NCBI GenBank assembly: GCA_031412355.1
Contig: JANOCR010000248.1
Location: 1 to 6,040 of the forward strand
Direction: 5' to 3'
DNA length: 6,040 nt
Origin: JAENVT01 sp031412355
GTDB taxonomy: Bacteria; Actinomycetota; Acidimicrobiia; Acidimicrobiales; Ilumatobacteraceae
Below are positions 1 to 5,249 of this stretch, one piece after another. Both the position numbers and the translations under genes were made by a program. Position 1 is the stretch's first letter, and each line of letters starts with the position of its first letter. The notes beneath the pieces were generated by a model. That model was not told the DNA's origin, did no database searches, and saw only the letters and a list, made by a program, of their open reading frames with translations.

Positions 1-788
1 GCGCGGTCCTGTTCAGCGAGACGCACCAGCGAACCGTCCTGAGCAGTGCGCGCCGGACCTCGAGCCTCAGTGAGCAAGAGCAACGCGAGCAGTCCCTGCG
101 CCTCGCCCTCGTCGGGCATCAACTCGACCAGCAGACGGGCGAGACGAATGGCCTCGCCGCGTAGATCGTCGCGCATCAGCGCGCCACCGCTCGTCGCGAC
201 ATGACCCTCGTTGAAGATGAGGTACACGACCGCGAGAACGGGGCGCAGGCGGTCCGGCAGCTCGTGGTCCTGTGGGACGCGATATGGGATGTTGGCGGCG
301 CGGATCTTGTTCTTGGCGCGAACGAGGCGTTGCGCCATGGTCGGCTCCGACACCAACAGGGCGCGGGCGATCTCGGGCGTCTGCAGCCCTGCGATCAGTC
401 GAAGCGTCAGCGCCACTTGCGCCTCGGCGCCGAGTGCCGGATGGCAGCACGTGAAGATCAGTCGAAGCCGATCATCGTCCACGGGACCGACCTCGGGCTG
501 TTCGTCGGTCGCGTGCACGAGCAACGACTGGTGATGACGATCGTTGCGCGACGCCTCGCGACGTAGCCGATCGATCGCCCTGTTACGGGCGGTGGTGATG
601 ATCCAGCCGGCTGGGCTCGGTGGCGGACCGGCATCGGGCCAGCGCTGCAGCGCGATCGTGAAGGCTTCCTGAACCGCTTCCTCAGCGATATCGATGTCCC
701 CGAGGAAGCGGACCAGGCTGGCGACCGCACGACCGGACTCGGCGCGGAACACATGCTCGATGTCCGATGCACTGACTTCTCCACCCAT
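1..788 (-). CDS. ECF42-type RNA polymerase sigma factor, partial (C-terminus beyond left edge)
   Basis: Extracytoplasmic-function sigma factor that would direct RNA polymerase to a small set of promoters. The minus-strand frame is open from ATG at 788 to the window edge, giving 262 residues of a family usually about 400 long. Region 2 spans about residues 10-78 (AEEAVQEAF near 35, then AGWIITTARNRAIDRLRRE at 60-78). Region 4 spans about 112-165, with the helix-turn-helix around GLQTPEIARALLVSEPTMAQ. From about residue 180 the long C-terminal extension (DUF6596) typical of ECF42 begins, with the motif YLIFNEGH at 189-196. The ATG lies 9 nt after the DGPF gene stop, so the two are probably cotranscribed and translationally linked; the ribosome-binding site is weak. 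From the literature as I recall it, ECF42 factors lack a classical anti-sigma factor, sit beside DGPF-protein genes and need their C-terminal extension for activity. Family assignment is strong; the regulated targets are unknown. Confidence 0.95.
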   Translation of the reverse strand, partial: MGGEVSASDIEHVFRAESGRAVASLVRFLGDIDIAEEAVQEAFTIALQRWPDAGPPPSPAGWIITTARNRAIDRLRREASRNDRHHQSLLVHATDEQPEVGPVDDDRLRLIFTCCHPALGAEAQVALTLRLIAGLQTPEIARALLVSEPTMAQRLVRAKNKIRAANIPYRVPQDHELPDRLRPVLAVVYLIFNEGHVATSGGALMRDDLRGEAIRLARLLVELMPDEGEAQGLLALLLLTEARGPARTAQDGSLVRLAEQDR

Positions 789-797
789 CGAAGCTGT

Positions 798-1154
798 TCA
801 GTTCGCCGGCTCGTCCTGGAACGGGCGAACCTCGACGGGACCCTGGCAGGCGGCAGAACCCTCGGCAGCCAACTTCAGTGCTGCGTCGAGGTCGGTCACA
901 TCGACGATCCAAAAGCCGCCCAGCTGTTCTTTCGACTCGGCGAAGGGACCGTCGCTGGTGAGCACCTGACCATCCTTCACACGCACCACGGTGGCGGTGT
1001 TGGCGGGATGTAGGCCGCCGGCAAACACCCACACGCCTTGGTCCTGCAGCTTCTGGTTGAAGACATCGACTGCCTTGTACATCTGCTGGATCACGTCAGG
1101 AGCAGGCTCTGGGTCGCCCTCGACCATGTGAACGGACAACAGGTATTGCGTCAT
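798..1154 (-). CDS. DGPF (YCII-related) domain protein
   Basis: Small cytoplasmic protein of 118 residues, full length for the YCII-related/DGPF family, which has a ferredoxin-like alpha-beta fold. The signature is visible as the string DGPFAESKEQLGGFWIVDV, about residues 69-87, followed by TDLDAALKLAAEG. The start is ATG at 1154, supported by a strong Shine-Dalgarno AAGGAGA (minus strand, 1166-1160) 5 nt upstream. No enzymatic activity is established for the DGPF proteins encoded beside ECF42 sigma factors; they are the conserved genomic partners and likely targets of those sigma factors. Here the sigma gene follows 9 nt downstream on the same strand, an arrangement that fits one transcript. 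A candidate promoter lies at 1205-1233. What the protein does in the sigma circuit is unknown. Confidence 0.94.
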   Translation of the reverse strand: MTQYLLSVHMVEGDPEPAPDVIQQMYKAVDVFNQKLQDQGVWVFAGGLHPANTATVVRVKDGQVLTSDGPFAESKEQLGGFWIVDVTDLDAALKLAAEGSAACQGPVEVRPFQDEPAN

Positions 1155-1159
1155 TGCAT

Positions 1160-1166
1160 TCTCCTT
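1160..1166 (-). promoter_or_regulatory. Shine-Dalgarno site of the DGPF gene
   Basis: AAGGAGA on the minus strand, 5 nt before ATG 1154. It fixes the start of the DGPF protein and is one of the strongest ribosome-binding sites in the window. Confidence 0.8.
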
Positions 1167-1204
1167 GTCTCAGGACTCGGCACTCACCGGGTCTCGTTGC
1201 CCTC

Positions 1205-1233
1205 TACACGAACGCCGGCATCCAAAATCGACA
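1205..1233 (-). promoter_or_regulatory. Candidate ECF42-dependent promoter of the DGPF-sigma operon
   Basis: On the minus strand a TGTCGA hexamer (1233-1228) is followed after exactly 17 nt by CGTGTA (1210-1205). As I recall, ECF42 target promoters carry TGTCGA at -35 and CGA or CGTC at -10. The -35 match is complete and the -10 match is partial (CGT followed by G instead of C). Transcription would start near 1198, giving a leader of about 45 nt that contains the AAGGAGA site. Position, orientation and spacing fit autoregulation by the downstream sigma gene, but a single site in GC-rich DNA could arise by chance. Confidence 0.45.
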
Positions 1234-1264
1234 CACTGCCGAAAATTCTTTCGCACACCGCGAT

Positions 1265-1819
1265 CTACGGGTGGCGGCCGACGAAAGCGATCAACTTTGT
1301 TTGTTCGCCGGCATCGTCGGGCACGTCGACCCGCGGGCCGTAGTGCCCGCTGGCGCGCAACACCTCGTCGTACGGTTCGATGCCGACGAACATGGTGTGC
1401 ACCTCCTCGGCATCGAGGGCCTCGTCGCCGCCTGTCGCCCGCGCCAAATCCCAGGTGTGGATCAGCACGTCTCCGAGAATGAACATTGCGATCGCCTCGT
1501 CGAGCCGGTGACGCCCGGCCTTGTCGTGACTGAACTCGCCGGCTGCGGCGGTTGGATCGTCCAGCAAGGCTTGAACGGCGTCGCTGAGAACCTGCCATGC
1601 CCCTGCTGGATCGACGTCGACCGACGGGCCGGCGGGTAGATCGATTGCAGCACCCGAACCGAGGAACGGTGGTACCCAGGCCACGAGATGGCGGACGATG
1701 TCGCGAGCGACCCACCCGTCGCAGGGCGCGGGGTTGCCCCAAGCATTCTCAGGCACCGAGTTGACTAGTTGGGTCATCCTGGCGGCGACCCGCCGGTAAC
1801 GCTCGGAGATCTCGCTCAC
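1265..1819 (-). CDS. TIGR03086-family DinB-like metal-binding protein
   Basis: Cytoplasmic protein of 184 residues related to the mycothiol-dependent maleylpyruvate isomerase N-terminal (DinB/YfiT-like four-helix) fold. Landmarks are PCDGWVARDIVRHLVAW at residues 32-48, DVLIHTWDLARATG at 117-130 and the C-terminal FVGRHP. The likely metal triad is His44, Asp117 and His121 (DxxxH), equivalent to the His/Glu/His site of the isomerase. Members of this family are thought to bind a divalent metal and may act in thiol-dependent transferase or isomerase reactions, but the substrate of this one cannot be read from sequence. The start is GTG at 1819, chosen because the strong site AGGGGAGGA (1836-1828) lies 8 nt upstream. 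An ATG at 1827 abuts that site and runs into a stop after three codons. The gene diverges from the aac(2') gene across 29 bp and is codirectional with the DGPF-sigma pair 110 nt downstream. Confidence 0.85.
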   Translation of the reverse strand: MSEISERYRRVAARMTQLVNSVPENAWGNPAPCDGWVARDIVRHLVAWVPPFLGSGAAIDLPAGPSVDVDPAGAWQVLSDAVQALLDDPTAAAGEFSHDKAGRHRLDEAIAMFILGDVLIHTWDLARATGGDEALDAEEVHTMFVGIEPYDEVLRASGHYGPRVDVPDDAGEQTKLIAFVGRHP

Positions 1820-1827
1820 GACTTCAT

Positions 1828-1836
1828 TCCTCCCCT
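1828..1836 (-). promoter_or_regulatory. Shine-Dalgarno site of the TIGR03086 gene
   Basis: AGGGGAGGA on the minus strand, 8 nt before GTG 1819. It decides for the GTG start over the out-of-frame ATG at 1827. Its last base pair (1836) is shared with the putative -10 element of the divergent aac(2') gene. Confidence 0.75.
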
Positions 1837-1841
1837 AGCGT
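1836..1841 (+). promoter_or_regulatory. Putative -10 element for a leaderless aac(2') transcript
   Basis: TAGCGT fits the actinobacterial TANNNT -10 consensus and ends 7 nt before ATG 1849, the spacing expected if transcription starts at the A of the start codon. No Shine-Dalgarno sequence is visible before this ATG, which supports leaderless translation. No convincing -35 box is seen; it would lie inside the divergent gene. Confidence 0.4.
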
Positions 1842-1848
1842 CGGCCCG

Positions 1849-2427
1849 ATGGACACGTTCGACCTGCGCGTGCACGGGCACGCGCAACCTGGCGATTTCT
1901 TACTACAGGTCGCCCACACCGCCGAACTCGACCCCTCAGTCCTGACCCAATGCCGCGAACTGCTCGAAGTCGTGTTCGACGGCGAGTTCGACGATCACGA
2001 TTGGGACCATTCCATCGGTGGAGTGCACGCCATCGCGTGGCAGGGCACATCGGTCATCGGCCACGCATCGGTCGTCCAGCGCCGGCTCGTGAACCTCGGG
2101 CGGGCGTTGCGAACCGGATACGTCGAAGGTGTCGGCGTGCTTCCTGCGTGGCAACGGCTAGGAATCGGCGGCCAGATGATGGCAGCGCTCGAACGAGTCA
2201 TCGCCGCCGGCTACGACATCGGCGCGCTGGGCGCCAGCGACGACGCGGTCAATTTGTACGAACATCGCGGATGGGTCAAATGGCTCGGGCCGACGTGGGC
2301 GTTGACTCCTGCCGGAACCGTGCGCACCCCCGACGAGGACGGCTACATCTACGTCCTTCCAGGCGCGACAACCCTCGAGGTCACCGGCCACCTAACCTGC
2401 GACTGGCGGGACGGAGACCAGTGGTGA
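1849..2427 (+). CDS. aac(2')-I: Aminoglycoside 2'-N-acetyltransferase, AAC(2')-I family (GNAT)
   Basis: GNAT-fold enzyme of 192 residues that would transfer acetyl from acetyl-CoA to the 2'-amino group of aminoglycosides such as gentamicin, tobramycin or kanamycin B. Family landmarks run end to end: DWDHSIGGVHAIAW (51-64), VVQRRL (75-80), YVEGVGV (91-97), RGW (140-142), RTPDEDG (159-165) and the C-terminal CDWRDGDQW. Compared from memory with M. tuberculosis AAC(2')-Ic (181 residues), the alignment is nearly gap-free at a constant offset of 11. The residues implicated there (Asp40, Glu82, Tyr126, Asp179, Trp181) correspond to Asp51, Glu93, Tyr137, Asp190 and Trp192, all present. The acetyl-CoA loop reads QRLGIG (102-107), the canonical Q/RxxGxG/A form. 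The N-terminus is 11 residues longer than AAC(2')-Ic; a GTG at 1870 (residue 8) is an alternative start. Such genes are chromosomal in mycobacteria and their native role is debated, with cell-wall or thiol substrates proposed. Resistance is inferred, not shown. Confidence 0.92.
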   Translation: MDTFDLRVHGHAQPGDFLLQVAHTAELDPSVLTQCRELLEVVFDGEFDDHDWDHSIGGVHAIAWQGTSVIGHASVVQRRLVNLGRALRTGYVEGVGVLPAWQRLGIGGQMMAALERVIAAGYDIGALGASDDAVNLYEHRGWVKWLGPTWALTPAGTVRTPDEDGYIYVLPGATTLEVTGHLTCDWRDGDQW

Positions 2428-2456
2428 GCCGATACCTTCTTGGCCGCACAGGTTCG

Positions 2457-2463
2457 AGGAGGG
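2457..2463 (+). promoter_or_regulatory. Shine-Dalgarno site setting the SGNH gene start
   Basis: AGGAGGG lies 6 nt before GTG 2470. It favours this start over an in-frame TTG at 2440, which lies upstream of the site, and over ATG 2488, which is 24 nt downstream of it. Confidence 0.8.
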
Positions 2464-2469
2464 AGCTCA

Positions 2470-4332
2470 GTGGGTACCAGGGCAACAATGTCTCAGTCGT
2501 CATCGCCCGGTCCGCGGCGATGGTCCGTTCGGTTGGCGGTCGCTACCGTCGTGTTCGCTGCATCCCTGCCGGCGATTAATTCGACCCACATAGCGGTCGC
2601 CGCAAACCCGCCCCCCGATGCACCCCCCGTGTCACTGATCGGCGACTCGACGATGGCCGGAATGGCCTGGACCTCGACCACCGGCGACGATCCGCGCGAC
2701 ATCGTTGGCAATGCCTACCGACTGACCTTCGATGCGGAGAGTTGCCGAAGAATCGTCGTCGATAGCTGCCGTGGCCGCTTCGGCACCAGCCCGATCAGCG
2801 TGCTGCCGCTGATGAAGACCACGCTGAATGGTCGGCTCGGCGAAGCCATGGTCATCATGGCCGGATACGACGACTCGTCGATCGCCAACGCAGTCGATCT
2901 GGTGATGGCAGAGGCCGCGGCCCAGCGTGTGACACGTGTGCTTTGGCTGACCTATCGAACCAACACTGAGTACGTCCTGCCCGGCGGCCTGCCCGCCAGG
3001 AACCTCTACGAAAGCCACAACAGCGAGTTGGCCTCGGCGGCTCAACGACACAGTTCTCTGCGCGTTCTCGATTGGGATGCATTCACCGTCAATCAATCGA
3101 GTTGGTTCGCCAGCGACGGCATCCACCTCAGCGTGGCTGGCGCGATCGGCTTGGGCAACTTCATCAAGAATGCTCTCGACGCCCAACCGATCGGACGATG
3201 CCGAGCCTCGAACGCGCTGACGGGCGCGGTCGATGGCGGAACCACGACCACCAGTCCTGCCAGCCAACCCACCGGCTTCGTCCCGCTGGTGCCGCGACGT
3301 GTACTCGATACCCGCGACCCTCTGCTGGGCGGAACCGCCGGAATGCTGGGCGCAGGTCGCACAGTATCGATCGACGTCAGCCAGATCGTGCCCGACGACT
3401 CGGCTGCGGCAGTGCTCAGCGTCACGGCGACAGCCAGCTGCGTGGCCGGCTACCTGACCGTATTCGCGTGCGGGGCGCGGCCACCGACATCGAACATCAA
3501 CTACGAAGTGGGACGAACCACGGCCGGCGTGGCGATAGCCCCGGTGGTCAACGGCCGTGTGTGCATCTTCGGGTCGAACCCGACCGACTTGGTGGTCGAC
3601 GTGATGGGGGCGTTCACGCCCAACGGCGACAGATTCCACCCGATGTCACCTACACGATGGATCGACACCCGTGGCGGCACAGTGCAACTCGGGCAAATAA
3701 CCGGCGCGCGAGCCGCTCCATCACAAACTCAGCTGAGCATGCGCGGTCAGGGCGGAATCCCCGCCGATGCGACGGCCGTGTGGCTCAACTTGACCGTGGC
3801 GGATCCGACGACGGCAACGGTGCTCACGGCGTACCCCGGCCCATGTGGTACGCCGCCGTTGTCGTCGAACGTGAATGCAAGGCCTCTGCGCTCGACGGCG
3901 TCGTCGGTTCTGGTTGGTATCGGCTCGGATGGGTCGATCTGCGTGTTGACCTATGTCGGTAGCTCGCACATCGTCGTCGACGTCGCCGGCTGGTTCGGCC
4001 CCGGCGGCGGCGGCCTGTCGTACCGGCCGACCAATCCCGTCAGGCTGCTCGACACACGATTGAACGGCGGCCAACCGACCGCAGCCGACATACCAGTTCA
4101 CGTCAACGAGGTCTCGGTGCTGAACGCAGTCGCGGTCGACAGCACAGCGCTGGGATATGTGATCGTTCGACCGTGCGGGTCACCCCTGGTGACCTCGCTG
4201 ATCAACACCACACCGGCCGAGGACACTGCCAATCTCATAGCCGTCGGCGGTGGCACCGCTGGCAACGTGTGCGTGCAGTCGAACGTTAGGTCCCACCTCG
4301 TCGTCGACCAGGTCGCCACGTTTGCGCTGTAG
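2470..4332 (+). CDS. Secreted SGNH/GDSL-type hydrolase with three C-terminal 'DTR-VVDV' repeats
   Basis: Exported protein of 620 residues from GTG 2470. An N-terminal signal (PRRW then a hydrophobic stretch, about residues 15-45, cleavage likely near AVAA) precedes a Pro-rich spacer. The SGNH domain (about 52-240) has block I SLIGDST with nucleophile Ser60 and block V SDGIHLS with Asp216 and His219. Block III reads GYDD, so the usual oxyanion Asn is Asp134. Cys92 and Cys100 may pair. A Thr/Ser linker (about 250-268) leads to three repeats, each opening with P-R-x-(L/I)-DTR-like motifs (275-282, 394-401, 523-530) and closing with VVD motifs (373-382, 500-509, 609-618). Each repeat has a CG...VC pair: Cys334/365, Cys459/491 and Cys569/601. 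The Ser/Asp/His triad suggests esterase, lipase or carbohydrate deacetylase activity outside the membrane; the substrate is unknown. The repeats, common in secreted actinobacterial proteins, may bind cell surface or matrix, which is inference. It follows aac(2') by 42 nt; a weak TACCTT -10-like site lies at 2433-2438. Confidence 0.86.
   Translation: MGTRATMSQSSSPGPRRWSVRLAVATVVFAASLPAINSTHIAVAANPPPDAPPVSLIGDSTMAGMAWTSTTGDDPRDIVGNAYRLTFDAESCRRIVVDSCRGRFGTSPISVLPLMKTTLNGRLGEAMVIMAGYDDSSIANAVDLVMAEAAAQRVTRVLWLTYRTNTEYVLPGGLPARNLYESHNSELASAAQRHSSLRVLDWDAFTVNQSSWFASDGIHLSVAGAIGLGNFIKNALDAQPIGRCRASNALTGAVDGGTTTTSPASQPTGFVPLVPRRVLDTRDPLLGGTAGMLGAGRTVSIDVSQIVPDDSAAAVLSVTATASCVAGYLTVFACGARPPTSNINYEVGRTTAGVAIAPVVNGRVCIFGSNPTDLVVDVMGAFTPNGDRFHPMSPTRWIDTRGGTVQLGQITGARAAPSQTQLSMRGQGGIPADATAVWLNLTVADPTTATVLTAYPGPCGTPPLSSNVNARPLRSTASSVLVGIGSDGSICVLTYVGSSHIVVDVAGWFGPGGGGLSYRPTNPVRLLDTRLNGGQPTAADIPVHVNEVSVLNAVAVDSTALGYVIVRPCGSPLVTSLINTTPAEDTANLIAVGGGTAGNVCVQSNVRSHLVVDQVATFAL
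3292..4326 (+). repeat. Three protein-level repeats in the SGNH protein
   Basis: Diverged repeats coded at about 3292-3615, 3649-3996 and 4036-4323. Each runs from a DTR motif through a PCG-like motif (ACG, PCG, PCG) and a TSN/SSN/TSL strand to a VVD closing motif. The conserved cysteines are 31, 32 and 32 residues apart. The DNA copies are too diverged to look like a recent duplication. A Gly-rich linker (GPGGGG) separates copies two and three, and the protein ends right after the third closing motif. Confidence 0.75.
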
Positions 4333-4339
4333 ACGGCTA

Positions 4340-4359
4340 CCGGGTCGGGCTGTACCCGG
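4340..4359 (+). terminator. Possible hairpin after the SGNH gene
   Basis: CCGGGT (4340-4345) and ACCCGG (4354-4359) can form a 6-bp GC-rich stem with an 8-nt loop, starting 7 nt after the TAG/stop region of the SGNH gene. There is no T-tract, so it is at best a weak or actinobacterial-type terminator. Confidence 0.3.
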
Positions 4360-4381
4360 AGGTGCACATCGCGCCCACGTA

Positions 4382-4387
4382 TACCAT
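4382..4387 (+). promoter_or_regulatory. Putative -10 element for a leaderless coiled-coil gene
   Basis: TACCAT fits TANNNT and ends 6 nt before GTG 4394, so transcription could begin at or next to the start codon. An overlapping TATACC (4380-4385) gives the same region a strong -10 character in otherwise GC-rich DNA. No Shine-Dalgarno sequence lies at a useful distance from GTG 4394. Confidence 0.45.
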
Positions 4388-4393
4388 CGCTGC

Positions 4394-5224
4394 GTGCCCG
4401 ACCACGCTGCCAATGCCAGATTGCTGTTGACGGGGGCTCCCGACAGTTACGTCGCCGAACGCACGCGGTTGGTCAAGCAGGCCCGTGCCGACGGCGACCG
4501 GGAACGCGCCAACTTCTATCAAGGGCTCAAGCGACCCAACCTGTCGCTGTGGGCCGTGTTGTTGGCAGGCGAGGACGTCGACGCGGTGCAAGGGATCGTC
4601 GCGCAGACGATCGAGTTGGCGAAGATCCAAACCGCGGGTGCAGCTTCGGATGCGCTGTCGGCCGCTACCAAGAGCCGACGGAAGACCCTCGAGACGTTGG
4701 TCGATCGGGCCGTGAAGGCCCTGGCACGATCGGTCTCCGGCGCCGAGTCGCGCCGACCGGAGATTCGCGCCATCATCGACCAACTGTCGCGTCATCCCGA
4801 CGTCGCCGCCACGTGGATCGACGGCACTCTTCGCGACCTACCCGACGATGCCTTCGGGTTTGCGGCCTTCACTGGCGTCACCGAGACAACGGCGAAGACT
4901 CCGGCATCACGACGCTCTGCGAAACCGGCGAAACCGGCGAGACCGTTGAAACCCCCAGCCGACGACACCACTGCTCAGCCAGCGATCGACCTTGCCGCCG
5001 AACGTGCCGCTCGCGCGAAGCGTGCCCAGCTTGCTCGGCAGGCTCGCCACGATGTCGCAGTCGCCGCCCGTCAGTTGGCGGCTGCGGAACGACGAGTCGC
5101 TGCTGCCCAGGCCACTGTTCGGGAGGCGCAGGATGCGCTACGCCTCGCTGAGGACGAACGTGCCACCGCACAGCAACACCACCAGGAAGCGAATGCGCAA
5201 CTCGACGCGACCCGCGACGAGTGA
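4394..5224 (+). CDS. Conserved actinobacterial coiled-coil protein of unknown function
   Basis: A 276-residue protein with no enzyme motif that I recognise. The N-terminal part contains ADGDRERANFYQGLKRPNLSLWAVL (32-56), which resembles the start of a widespread actinobacterial family of hypothetical proteins with a 'GDRE...LRRP..AAWAVN'-like motif and a C-terminal coiled coil. A helical middle (about 60-165) leads to an Ala/Lys/Pro hinge (176-188). Residues about 200-273 form an Ala-rich, highly charged segment with many Arg, Glu and Gln, which is a likely long coiled coil. There is no signal peptide or membrane helix, so it is probably cytoplasmic; scaffold, DNA or envelope-associated roles are possible but unsupported. 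GTG 4394 was chosen because the family-like sequence begins just after it and a -10 element lies 6 nt upstream. The same frame is open back to an ATG at 4250, but that stretch overlaps the SGNH gene and reads as a Cys/Arg-rich shadow. It converges on the MFS gene. Confidence 0.78.
   Translation: MPDHAANARLLLTGAPDSYVAERTRLVKQARADGDRERANFYQGLKRPNLSLWAVLLAGEDVDAVQGIVAQTIELAKIQTAGAASDALSAATKSRRKTLETLVDRAVKALARSVSGAESRRPEIRAIIDQLSRHPDVAATWIDGTLRDLPDDAFGFAAFTGVTETTAKTPASRRSAKPAKPARPLKPPADDTTAQPAIDLAAERAARAKRAQLARQARHDVAVAARQLAAAERRVAAAQATVREAQDALRLAEDERATAQQHHQEANAQLDATRDE
4919..4945 (+). repeat. 9-bp tandem repeat coding an AKP/ARP hinge
   Basis: GCGAAACCG occurs twice in tandem (4919-4936), followed by a one-base variant GCGAGACCG (4937-4945) and a more diverged TTGAAACCC. 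It codes the Ala-Lys-Pro hinge between the helical domain and the coiled coil. Such codon-phased repeats can expand or contract by slippage without breaking the frame. Confidence 0.7.
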
Positions 5225-5249
5225 TGCAGTGGCCGGCGCAGCAGTCGGA

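Noticed and set aside
458..784. Open frame of 108 codons on the minus strand inside the sigma factor gene.
   Set aside because: It is a Ser/Arg/Pro-rich shadow; the other minus frame gives a complete sigma region 2/region 4 protein that runs off the edge.
1240..1253. Short inverted repeat CGAAA-N4-TTTCG between the TIGR03086 and DGPF genes, possible terminator.
   Set aside because: The stem is only 5 bp and AT-rich, and no T-tract follows on the minus strand.
2440..2469. TTG start at 2440 for the SGNH gene.
   Set aside because: The strong AGGAGGG site at 2457-2463 lies downstream of this TTG and correctly spaced for GTG 2470.
2632..3639. Long minus-strand open frame of 335 codons opposite the SGNH gene.
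   Set aside because: Its composition (Arg, Gly, His, Val rich, no motif) is typical of an antisense GC-rich shadow; the plus strand has a signal peptide, SGNH blocks and regular repeats.
4250..4393. Upstream extension of the coiled-coil gene to ATG 4250.
   Set aside because: It would overlap the end of the SGNH gene by 83 nt and adds a Cys/Arg-rich stretch unlike the rest of the protein; GTG 4394 with an adjacent -10 is better.
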